A stretch of 5,303 bases of DNA from an uncultured Collinsella sp. Lineage in GTDB: Bacteria; Actinomycetota; Coriobacteriia; Coriobacteriales; Coriobacteriaceae. Location: the NCBI GenBank assembly GCA_934617135.1, contig CAKTUC010000072.1, positions 1 through 5,303 of the forward strand, in the 5' to 3' direction. Position 1 is the first letter of the stretch; every line of letters begins with the position of its first letter. Positions 1 through 5,099 of this stretch are shown here, one piece after another. Below the pieces are notes generated by a model that worked only from the letters and a program-made list of their open reading frames with translations, did not search any database and was not told the DNA's origin. The position numbers and the translations under genes are program-made.

Positions 1-9
1 GGAACCCAT

Positions 10-837
10 ATGATTGATGCGTGCCCCGATTCCGCCGTGCTCTTTTTTGACGTGGACGGCACGCTGACGTTTTTTGATCCCGACGATATGACCGATAAGG
101 ACTTTTCGGCGGTTCGCCCCTCGCGGGCGGTCATCGAGGCGTTTCATCGTCTGCGCGATGCGGGGCACAAGGCGTTTATTTGCACGGGTCGTCCCCTGTG
201 GCTCATCGCCGATAGCCTGCGCGCACTGGAGCCTGCGGGTATCGTGGCCATGGCGGGTGCCACGCTCGAGGTCGAGGGCCGCGTGGTGCATGAGGACTGC
301 TTTGACGAGGATGTTATCGCGGAGCTCGCGCGTCGCATTTCTGTGGCGGGCGGCGAGGCGTTGTTCGAGACGAACGGTGCCACCTATTCACTTGAGCCAG
401 TTGGTGTCGAACAGTCATTTCTGCTAGGCGCCGGCGTAGTGCATAGCGTCGAGGAAATGCGCGTCGACGGTCGTCTACGCGTGGGCAAGGTGTGCCTGAA
501 TGCACCTAACCTGGCGCGCGTGGTCAACGACGACGGCTTTATCGAACGCAACTTTGAGCTGTGCAACACCGGCGGGGAAAACCGCGAGCTGAGCCCCAAG
601 GGCATCGATAAGGGCGTGGGCGTGGCGCGGGCACTGGAGTATCTGGGTCGCGCCGATAACGCACACACCTTTGGCTTTGGCGACTCGGGCAACGACCTGG
701 GCATGCTCGCCGCCGTCGAGACGGCTGTAGCCATGGGCAACGCCATGCCCGAGGTCAAGGCGGTCGCCGACTACGTGACCGACGACGTCGCGCACGACGG
801 CACCGTGACGGCCATGCGCCACTTTGGCTTGATTTAA
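10..837 (+). CDS. HAD-superfamily hydrolase, Cof-like (subclass IIB) sugar-phosphate phosphatase
   Basis: A 275-residue cytoplasmic protein with all four HAD motifs. Motif I is FFDVDGTL, with nucleophile Asp14 and general acid/base Asp16. Motif II is ICTGR with Thr59. The lysine motif is SPKGIDKG (Lys197/Lys201). Motif IV is GFGDSGNDLGML, with Asp225 and Asp229 for Mg2+. The long insert between motifs II and III (about residues 85-195) is the C2-type cap of the Cof/IIB subclass, which usually dephosphorylates sugar phosphates or similar small metabolites; length is normal. The cap-entry motif commonly NGA reads AGA here (83-85), a minor departure. The ATG at 10 leaves just four residues before the hydrophobic strand leading into motif I after the short tail, as expected, but upstream sequence is cut off (GGAACCC at 1-7 is the only visible leader). 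It ends with tandem stops TAA TAA and converges on the DeoR gene. Substrate cannot be read from the sequence, and no operon link to the PTS genes is visible. Confidence 0.93.
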   Translation: MIDACPDSAVLFFDVDGTLTFFDPDDMTDKDFSAVRPSRAVIEAFHRLRDAGHKAFICTGRPLWLIADSLRALEPAGIVAMAGATLEVEGRVVHEDCFDEDVIAELARRISVAGGEALFETNGATYSLEPVGVEQSFLLGAGVVHSVEEMRVDGRLRVGKVCLNAPNLARVVNDDGFIERNFELCNTGGENRELSPKGIDKGVGVARALEYLGRADNAHTFGFGDSGNDLGMLAAVETAVAMGNAMPEVKAVADYVTDDVAHDGTVTAMRHFGLI

Positions 838-838
838 T

Positions 839-879
839 AAATGGCCGGTTCGCCCTCACTGTGGGCGAACCGGCCATTT
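839..879. terminator. Bidirectional intrinsic terminator between convergent genes
   Basis: A perfect 17-bp inverted repeat (arms 839-855 and 863-879, loop TCACTGT) lies immediately after the HAD stop codon and three bases from the regulator's stop codon. The stem is GC-rich in the middle with AAAT/ATTT ends. On the plus strand it is followed by TTTGGGCTATTTT. On the minus strand it runs into TTTATTAAAT. Neither strand has a long clean U tract, but the stem is strong and the position between two converging genes fits a shared terminator. Confidence 0.88.
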
Positions 880-882
880 GGG

Positions 883-1674
883 CTATTTTGCAATATAGAG
901 CTTGGGATGACTGCGACTGTTCTCGATTGCCGCCGTCATGATGCCCTCGTCGTCTCCATCTATGATGATGCCATCGAGGTCGTCGATCTGCGCGGACTGG
1001 TAAAAACTGGTCTTGTTGAACTTTCCCTGGTCAACCATCATGTAGCCCTGGTTCGAGTTGGTCAAATACATGCGCTTGATCATGGCGGAGAAGTCATGCT
1101 CGACGGTGAAGCCGTGGTCGGGATGGAATCCGTCGGCGCTGACAAATGCCTTGTCGGCATGAAGCTTGCTCATACAGTCGAGCGTCAGCGCGCCTGCCAG
1201 ATAGAGGTGACCCTTACGTACGGAGCCGCCCAGCAGCACTACCGAAGCATTGGGCAGATTGAAGCTGGCGTAGTTTGCGATGGCAAGGTCGCCGGTGATG
1301 ATGGTGATGTCGCGCTTGTCCATGAGGGCCTTAGTGAAGTAAAAGCCCGTGGTGCCGATGTCGATCACCAAAACGTCGCCATCGTCAACAAGGGTTGCCG
1401 CGGTCGCGGCGATGGCCTCCTTGGCTTCGACTTGGACATTGATGCGCTCTTCGGGATACGAGATGGCATTGGAGCGAGAAAGCGATACCGCTCCGCCGCG
1501 TACGCGACGTAACTTTCCTTCCGATTCCAGCGAGACGAGGTCGTGCCGTGCGGTGACTTCCGAAACCGAAAAACGGCGCACGATGTCGGATACCGAGATA
1601 TTAGGCTTTTCGGCCAGCCAGTTCATGATAAATCGCTGACGTTCGGCCGGTGAAAGGTCTGAAGTAGTTGCCAT
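883..1674 (-). CDS. DeoR/GlpR-family transcriptional regulator
   Basis: A 263-residue DNA-binding regulator of the DeoR family. Residues 7-63 form the N-terminal winged helix-turn-helix: AERQRFIMNWLAEKP, then the recognition region FSVSEVTARHDL (35-46), then the wing LRRVRGGAV (55-63). Residues about 75-250 are the DeoR sensor domain, with its usual landmarks DIGTTG (105-110), LLGGSVRKG (147-155), ADKAFVSADGF (173-183) and DQGKF (215-219). This ISOCOT-like fold normally binds a phosphorylated sugar that relieves repression. I chose the ATG at 1674 because AAAGGAG sits six bases before it and the protein then begins at the normal family position; the reading frame is open to an ATG at 1788, but that adds 38 hydrophobic, unrelated residues and passes through the promoter. 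The gene is divergent from the transaldolase-PTS operon, which it most likely controls, and probably controls itself through the palindrome at its own start site. The effector is unknown. Confidence 0.95.
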   Translation of the reverse strand: MATTSDLSPAERQRFIMNWLAEKPNISVSDIVRRFSVSEVTARHDLVSLESEGKLRRVRGGAVSLSRSNAISYPEERINVQVEAKEAIAATAATLVDDGDVLVIDIGTTGFYFTKALMDKRDITIITGDLAIANYASFNLPNASVVLLGGSVRKGHLYLAGALTLDCMSKLHADKAFVSADGFHPDHGFTVEHDFSAMIKRMYLTNSNQGYMMVDQGKFNKTSFYQSAQIDDLDGIIIDGDDEGIMTAAIENSRSHPKLYIAK

Positions 1675-1680
1675 GAGTCG

Positions 1681-1687
1681 CTCCTTT
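1681..1687 (-). promoter_or_regulatory. Ribosome binding site of the DeoR-family regulator
   Basis: On the minus strand this reads AAAGGAG, six bases before the ATG at 1674. It decides the start: the longer reading frame from 1788 would read through this site and has no comparable signal. Confidence 0.85.
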
Positions 1688-1690
1688 TGA

Positions 1691-1717
1691 ACGAAAGGCA
1701 AAAGAAATGCCTTTCGT
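1691..1717. promoter_or_regulatory. Perfect inverted repeat, likely DeoR-type operator (autoregulation)
   Basis: ACGAAAGGC (1691-1699) and GCCTTTCGT (1709-1717) are perfect 9-bp arms separated by nine bases, so the half-sites lie about 18 bp centre to centre. The TTTCG/CGAAA core is of the kind found in operators of several DeoR-family regulators. The repeat lies just downstream of the predicted regulator promoter, over its likely transcription start, so binding there would block the regulator's own transcription. Alternatively it could act as an RNA hairpin at the very 5' end of the message, just before the ribosome binding site. Confidence 0.6.
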
Positions 1718-1723
1718 AATCGA

Positions 1724-1752
1724 AATATAACGTAACGATATGAAAAGAACAA
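1724..1752 (-). promoter_or_regulatory. Predicted promoter of the regulator gene
   Basis: On the minus strand, TTGTTC (1752-1747) and TATATT (1729-1724) are separated by exactly 17 bases, close to the sigma-70 consensus. A start near 1717 would give a leader of about 43 bases that opens with the inverted repeat. A second weaker pair, TTGATT and TATCGT, also 17 apart, lies slightly upstream on the same strand. Confidence 0.6.
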
Positions 1753-1873
1753 GGCGAAATCAAATGAACAAAATGAGCAATAGGGCATGTTCTTAAATCA
1801 ATAAGTAGCGGATAGCATGCACGTAAATGGCCTGTAAAGAGTTTTGTTCTGAAAGTGTTGCCGAAAAGCGATA

Positions 1874-1902
1874 CGTTCACGCCCGATATTCGACCGTTCA
1901 CG
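1874..1902. repeat. Phased direct repeat CGTTCACG x2
   Basis: CGTTCACG occurs at 1874-1881 and again at 1895-1902, exactly 21 bp apart, which is two helical turns. Each copy is preceded by a CGATA (1869-1873 and 1884-1888). The pair sits upstream of the operon's candidate promoters, the normal place for an activator or an upstream half-operator. No named regulator is recognised. Confidence 0.45.
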
Positions 1903-1917
1903 GAAAGTTGCCAATTG

Positions 1918-1993
1918 GGCTTTCGATATCTTTTGAAGTAGTTTATAAAAGAAAGCCGAAGAGCTTTTGAAACAAAGAAAAAGGCTTTCGATA
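1918..1993. repeat. Direct repeat GGCTTTCGATA x2, candidate operator pair
   Basis: GGCTTTCGATA is present at 1918-1928 and 1983-1993, with an inverted partial copy GAAAGCC at 1951-1957. Within this stretch TTTCG (1921) and TTTTG (1931) are 10 bp apart, and TTTTG (1965) and TTTCG (1986) are 21 bp apart, so the motifs lie on one face of the helix. The TTTCG core is shared with the palindrome at the regulator's own start. The second copy overlaps the candidate -10 box, which suits repression. Confidence 0.5.
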
Positions 1994-2011
1994 GCAATAA
2001 TGCTAGATGAG

Positions 2012-2017
2012 AAAGGA
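2012..2017 (+). promoter_or_regulatory. Ribosome binding site of the transaldolase gene
   Basis: AAAGGA lies six bases before the ATG at 2024. It settles the start there and not at the in-frame ATG at 1967, which has no such signal and would add 19 residues absent from the family. Confidence 0.85.
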
Positions 2018-2023
2018 CCGAAC

Positions 2024-2734
2024 ATGGCGATTAAGGTGTTTGCCGACGGCGCTAACCTCGAGGGCATGCTTGACATGCACGACAACGGCAACGTTCAGGG
2101 CTTCACGACCAATCCTTCCCTTATGAAGGCCGGTGGCGTGACCGACTACCGTGCTTTTGCCAAGACGGTTCTTGAGCACATCACCGATGTTTCGGTCTCT
2201 TTTGAGGTGTTCGCCGACGACGAGGCTGGTATGGAGGCCGAGGCTCGCGAGATCGCAACCTGGGCGGACAACGTCTACGTTAAGATTCCGGCGCTCAACA
2301 CCAAGGGCGAGTCCACCGCCGCGCTGGTCAAGCGCCTTTCTGCCGATGGCATCAAGGTGAATGTCACCACCATCTTCACGCCCGAGCAGGTCGACGAGTT
2401 CGTCGATGCCGTCTCTGCCGAGACCCCCTCTATCCTGTCTATCTTTGCCGGCCGTATCGCCGATACCGGTGTCGACCCGCTGCCCCTCATGGCAGAGTCC
2501 GTAAAGAAGGCTGCCGTCAAGCCTGCCGCCGAGGTTCTCTGGGCATCCACGCGTGAGGTGCTCAACATCTTCCAGGCAGAGTCTGTTGGCTGCCAGATCA
2601 TCACGGTCCCCAATGCCCTTCTTGCCAAGCGTAAGAATTTCGGAAAAGATTTGCTCGAGTACTCGCTTGATACGGTCAAGGGCTTTGCCCGCGACATTCA
2701 GGCGCTCGGTTTTCACATCCTGCCCGAGGAGTAG
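2024..2734 (+). CDS. Short transaldolase-family protein (FSA/TalC/MipB-like class); active-site residues favour transaldolase
   Basis: A 236-residue cytoplasmic class I aldolase-fold (TIM barrel) enzyme. Landmarks are FADGAN (Asp8), GFTTNPSL (Asn30), SFEV (Glu61), VYVKIPALN with the Schiff-base Lys87, VNVTTIFT (Asn113), LSIFAGRIADTG (Ser139, Phe141, Arg144) and WASTREVLN (Arg177, expected to contact phosphate). The family transfers or cleaves three-carbon units of ketose phosphates through a lysine imine. By alignment from memory, E. coli fructose-6-phosphate aldolase has Gln59 and Tyr131 where this protein has Glu61 and Phe141; transaldolase has Glu and Phe. I therefore favour transaldolase activity, although automated naming as fructose-6-phosphate aldolase is likely. 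It is slightly longer than the usual 212-220 residues, the extra being mostly at the C-terminus. It is first in the operon and ends nine bases before the IIA gene, so its products should be linked to the imported sugar. Confidence 0.92.
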   Translation: MAIKVFADGANLEGMLDMHDNGNVQGFTTNPSLMKAGGVTDYRAFAKTVLEHITDVSVSFEVFADDEAGMEAEAREIATWADNVYVKIPALNTKGESTAALVKRLSADGIKVNVTTIFTPEQVDEFVDAVSAETPSILSIFAGRIADTGVDPLPLMAESVKKAAVKPAAEVLWASTREVLNIFQAESVGCQIITVPNALLAKRKNFGKDLLEYSLDTVKGFARDIQALGFHILPEE

Positions 2735-2743
2735 GGGACGAAC

Positions 2744-3190
2744 ATGCTGACCGATCTTCTTAAGCCCGAGCTTGTTGCCTGCCATGTCGAGGCCTCCGAT
2801 TGGGAGGAAGCGATTAAGGCATGCGGCAAGCTGCTCGTAGACGCAGGCAAATGCGACCAGAGCTATGTCGACGCCATGATTTCATCGGTTCACAAATTTG
2901 GTCCCTATATGGTCTTGGAAGAGGGCATCGCCATGCCCCACGCTCAGGCCGATGGCAATGTGAGCGAAGCGGGAATCTGCATCGTCACGCTTGATCCTGC
3001 GGTCGCATTTGGACATGAGGATTTCGATCCGGTTCACGTGCTCGTGGGCATCTGCGCACCCGACCCCAAGGCTCATCTTGGTTGCTTGGCGGAGCTTTCG
3101 CAGATGTTCGAGGACGAGAACTGCGTTGCCAAGCTCAGCGCGTGCGATACGCCCGAGCAGGTTCTGGAGACCATGCGTTCATTCTTTTAG
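2744..3190 (+). CDS. ulaC: PTS IIA component, ascorbate/UlaC (SgaA) type
   Basis: A 148-residue cytoplasmic phosphocarrier of the mannitol/fructose-type IIA fold. The key motif is GPYMVLEEGIAMPHA (53-67), in which His66 is the residue phosphorylated by HPr; the GPYMV...GIAMPHA wording is typical of the UlaC/SgaA branch. Residues 1-50 carry the normal N-terminal helices (DWEEAIKACGKLLVDAG), and 75-110 the following strands. Length is as expected for a stand-alone IIA. The ATG at 2744 follows GGAGTAGGGG, and the upstream stop codon is embedded in that purine-rich signal, so the gene is likely translationally coupled to the transaldolase. It passes phosphate to the IIB protein encoded next. The symbol reflects family membership; ascorbate as substrate is not established. 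Confidence 0.93.
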   Translation: MLTDLLKPELVACHVEASDWEEAIKACGKLLVDAGKCDQSYVDAMISSVHKFGPYMVLEEGIAMPHAQADGNVSEAGICIVTLDPAVAFGHEDFDPVHVLVGICAPDPKAHLGCLAELSQMFEDENCVAKLSACDTPEQVLETMRSFF

Positions 3191-3202
3191 GCCTTAATGG
3201 CA

Positions 3203-3223
3203 CGGCGATGCGTCGCCGCTTTT
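3203..3223 (+). terminator. Short terminator-like hairpin between IIA and IIB (possible attenuator)
   Basis: CGGCGA (3203-3208) and TCGCCG (3213-3218) form a perfect 6-bp GC-rich stem with loop TGCG, followed by CTTTT (3219-3223). This is a small, weak intrinsic-terminator pattern inside the operon. It might reduce readthrough into the IIB and IIC genes or mark an RNA processing site. Another small hairpin, GACGG-GAAAA-CCGTC (3229-3243), follows before the IIB ribosome binding site. Confidence 0.4.
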
Positions 3224-3266
3224 GGATAGACGGGAAAACCGTCACGTGTAGGAGAGGAAGGTTGCC

Positions 3267-3542
3267 ATGCATATCATCACCGTATGCGGAAACGGCATCG
3301 GGTCCAGCCTGATGCTCGCTGGCAAAGTCGAGGAGCTTTGCGAGGAGGAGGGCATCAAGGCCGACGTTGAGTCTATGGACCTGAACGGTGCTTCTTCCGC
3401 AAATCCGGATCTGTTCATCACCGTTAAGGAGCTCGCCCCCGAGCTTCACGGCAACGTTGTGATCGTTCGCAGCTATGTGAACAAGAAGAAGATTCGCGAA
3501 GACGCCCTCGAGGCAATCAAGGCGGCCGCCGCTAACGCCTAA
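3267..3542 (+). CDS. ulaB: PTS IIB component, lactose/ascorbate (UlaB) type
   Basis: A 91-residue cytoplasmic phosphocarrier. The N-terminal strand leads straight into the phosphate-binding loop VCGNGIGSSLML (6-17), where Cys7 accepts phosphate from IIA and donates it to the sugar. CGNGxGSS is typical of UlaB-like IIB proteins. The rest alternates strands and helices: ADVESMDL, DLFITVKELA, NVVIVRSYV, then a final basic-acidic helix. The protein is slightly shorter than E. coli UlaB (about 101 residues), and no domain is missing. GAGGAAG lies six bases before the ATG. It is separated from IIA by 76 bases holding two hairpins and from IIC by 71 bases holding another. A separate IIB chain, not fused to IIA or IIC, is normal for this family. 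Confidence 0.93.
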   Translation: MHIITVCGNGIGSSLMLAGKVEELCEEEGIKADVESMDLNGASSANPDLFITVKELAPELHGNVVIVRSYVNKKKIREDALEAIKAAAANA

Positions 3543-3556
3543 AGCGGCACAAAAAA

Positions 3557-3589
3557 GGGCGGTTCCCTGTGGAAGAGGGAAACGCGCCC
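3557..3589 (+). other. Hairpin in the IIB-IIC spacer
   Basis: GGGCG (3557-3561) pairs with CGCCC (3585-3589), and TTCCCT (3563-3568) pairs with AGGGAA (3576-3581), leaving a small internal loop and a 7-base apical loop. It is not followed by a U run, so it is not a normal terminator. It sits just before the IIC ribosome binding site and may affect RNA stability or translation. Confidence 0.45.
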
Positions 3590-3613
3590 ACGTTAAAAAG
3601 AAAGGAAGCCCAG

Positions 3614-5005
3614 ATGCAAGTCATCCTTCCCATACTTGAGTTTATCCAATCGATTCTGACCAAGCCAGCATGGATTATGGGCCTGTTCGCTTTTGTCGGC
3701 CTTGTCGCGCTTAAGCGTCCCGCCCACAAGGTGATGACGGGCACCCTGAAGCCGATTCTTGGCTACATCATGCTGTCCGCTGGCGCCGCTGTTGTTCAGG
3801 AGAACCTTGCTCCGCTGGGCACCTTCATCGAGACCGGTTTCCACATCACCGGCGTCGTGCCCAACAACGAGGTCGTCGTTTCGATGGCCCAGAGCGTCCT
3901 CGGCGTTCAGACCATGATGATCCTGATTCTCGGCTACGTCGTGAACATTATCATTGCTCGCTTTACCAAGTTTAAGTACATCTTCCTGACGGGCCATCAC
4001 AGCATGTTCATGGCTTGCCTGCTGTCTGCTGTTCTGCAGGCATCTGGCTTCGAGGATGTCCAGCTTGTCATTGTGGGCGGCATGTTCCTGGGTCTCGTGA
4101 GCGCTATGCTTCCCGCCGTCGGTCAGCGTTTCACCGAGAAGGTTACCGATGGCGACGAGATCGCCATGGGTCACTTCGGCTCGCTTGCCTACTATATCTC
4201 CGCTGCGGTCGGTACGCTGTTTGCCAAGGACGCCGAGGAGAACAGCACCGAGAAGATCGAGGTTCCCGAGAAGTATGCCTTCCTGCGCGACACCACCATC
4301 TCCACGGCTCTTACCATGGCTTTCTTCTACCTGGTGACTGCTTTTGCCGCTTATATCGCAGATCCTGCGGTTGTTACTGAGACCGCTGGCGGCGACAACG
4401 TGATTGTCTATGCCCTGACCTGTGCTCTGTCCTTCGCCGTCGGCGTCACCATCGTCTACAACGGCGTCCGTATGATCCTTGCCGACCTGGTCCCGGCTTT
4501 CCAGGGCATCTCCAACAAGCTGATCCCTGGCGCCATTCCCGCCGTCGACTGCGCCGTCTTCTTCCCCTATGCTCCCACCGCCGTCATCCTCGGCTTTGTC
4601 GCTTCCTTCATCGGTGGCGTGGTCGGTATGTTCATCGTGGGCGCTACCCTGGGCATCTTCATCATCCCGGGCATGGTTCCCCACTTCTTCTGCGGTGCAA
4701 CTGCCGGCATCTACGGCAATGCTACCGGTGGCCGCAAGGGCGCAGCTCTTGGCGCTTTCGTCAACGGCCTGCTCATCACCTTTGCCCCTGCTCTGCTCCT
4801 GCCTGTTCTTGACGTCTTCGGCTTCGAGAACACTACGTTCGGCGACTTCGACTTCTCCGTTATTGGTATTACGCTCGGCCGCGCTGCCGAGGCCTTCGGT
4901 ACCACCGGTGTCTACGCGATTCTCGCTGTCCTTCTGATCGTTGCCTTTGTCCCCAACTTCATCCACACCAAGGGCGCTGTGATCAACCACGTTGAGGAAG
5001 AGTAA
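3614..5005 (+). CDS. ulaA: PTS IIC permease, ascorbate (UlaA/SgaT) family
   Basis: A 463-residue polytopic membrane permease, the normal length for UlaA. Hydrophobic segments are visible at about 4-16, 20-34, 46-62, 98-116, 129-143, 149-170, 188-204, 230-249, 262-282, 318-336, 339-357, 374-398 and 432-450; some may be re-entrant hairpins, as in the UlaA fold. Family signatures are LTGHH (125-129), VTDG...MGH (177-187), and the strongly conserved stretch from NGVRMILADLVPAF (283-296) through GISNKLIPGAIPAVDCA (298-314) to FPYAP, which matches E. coli UlaA closely. It moves the sugar across the membrane while IIB phosphorylates it. The start at 3614 follows AAAGGAAG by five bases; the frame is also open from a GTG at 3569, but that lies in a hairpin loop and adds a non-family extension. 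Ascorbate is the family's known substrate, but the neighbouring gene points to a possibly different sugar. Confidence 0.95.
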   Translation: MQVILPILEFIQSILTKPAWIMGLFAFVGLVALKRPAHKVMTGTLKPILGYIMLSAGAAVVQENLAPLGTFIETGFHITGVVPNNEVVVSMAQSVLGVQTMMILILGYVVNIIIARFTKFKYIFLTGHHSMFMACLLSAVLQASGFEDVQLVIVGGMFLGLVSAMLPAVGQRFTEKVTDGDEIAMGHFGSLAYYISAAVGTLFAKDAEENSTEKIEVPEKYAFLRDTTISTALTMAFFYLVTAFAAYIADPAVVTETAGGDNVIVYALTCALSFAVGVTIVYNGVRMILADLVPAFQGISNKLIPGAIPAVDCAVFFPYAPTAVILGFVASFIGGVVGMFIVGATLGIFIIPGMVPHFFCGATAGIYGNATGGRKGAALGAFVNGLLITFAPALLLPVLDVFGFENTTFGDFDFSVIGITLGRAAEAFGTTGVYAILAVLLIVAFVPNFIHTKGAVINHVEEE

Positions 5006-5021
5006 TCCAGGCATACGTTAA

Positions 5022-5055
5022 GCCCTAATCGGGCGGAGCTCCGATAACCGGCTCC
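5022..5055 (+). other. Two adjoining small hairpins in the operon 3' untranslated region
   Basis: GCCC-TAATC-GGGC (5022-5034) is followed without a gap by GGAGC (5035-5039) pairing with GCTCC (5051-5055). GGAGCTCC (5035-5042) is also an 8-bp palindrome. Together with the terminator the transcript would end in three hairpins. No known RNA family is recognised. Confidence 0.35.
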
Positions 5056-5062
5056 TACACGG

Positions 5063-5099
5063 AAGCGGTGACGTCTCAAATGAGGCGTCACCGCTTTTT
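5063..5099 (+). terminator. Strong Rho-independent terminator of the transaldolase-PTS operon
   Basis: Arms 5064-5077 and 5082-5095 pair over 14 bp (one G-T pair), with loop AAAT, and run straight into TTTTT, GTTTTG. The stem contains the perfect GCGGTGACG/CGTCACCGC core. It lies 58 bases after the IIC stop codon and marks the end of the operon. Confidence 0.93.

Larger units (their letters stand above)
1753..2023. promoter_or_regulatory. AT-rich divergent control region upstream of the transaldolase-PTS operon
   Basis: This non-coding stretch holds no convincing gene. Within the whole 1675-2023 interval TTTCG or its complement CGAAA occurs seven times (1692, 1712, 1721, 1755, 1862, 1921, 1986), roughly ten times what equal base frequencies would give. 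It also holds two pairs of direct repeats, listed separately, and CTTTTGAA copies at 1930-1937 and 1964-1971 (a third is at 1684-1691). The plus-strand promoter is not clear. One candidate is TTGAAA (1967-1972) with GATAGC (1990-1995) at 17-base spacing, a good -35 and a poor -10. Another is TATAAA (1944-1949) with no good -35, which would fit an activated promoter. TAGCA-ATAA-TGCTA (1992-2005) is a small inverted repeat before the ribosome binding site. Confidence 0.55.

Noticed and set aside
841..1512. Plus-strand open frame opposite the regulator
   Set aside because: It starts inside the terminator hairpin, has no recognisable domain and overlaps a clear DeoR-family gene.
1675..1788. N-terminal extension of the DeoR regulator from an ATG at 1788
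   Set aside because: It adds 38 residues that are not family-like, crosses the predicted promoter and ignores the strong AAAGGAG signal before 1674.
1967..2023. N-terminal extension of the transaldolase from an ATG at 1967
   Set aside because: No ribosome binding site precedes it, the extra residues do not belong to the family, and the ATG at 2024 has AAAGGA at ideal spacing.
1623..2091. Minus-strand open frames in the AT-rich divergent region
   Set aside because: They run through promoter and operator sequence, have no ribosome binding sites of note and no domain; AT-rich regions give such frames by chance.
2003..2785. Minus-strand open frame opposite the transaldolase gene
   Set aside because: It is a shadow of the codon bias of the real gene and shows no family motif.
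3569..3613. Upstream GTG start for the IIC permease
   Set aside because: It lies in the loop of a hairpin and adds a charged extension; the ATG at 3614 has its own AAAGGAAG signal and the normal UlaA start.
3593..5014. Long minus-strand open frame of about 473 codons opposite the IIC gene
   Set aside because: It is the antisense shadow of a codon-biased membrane protein gene. Its product is full of Gly, Asp, Glu and His, with no recognisable domain.
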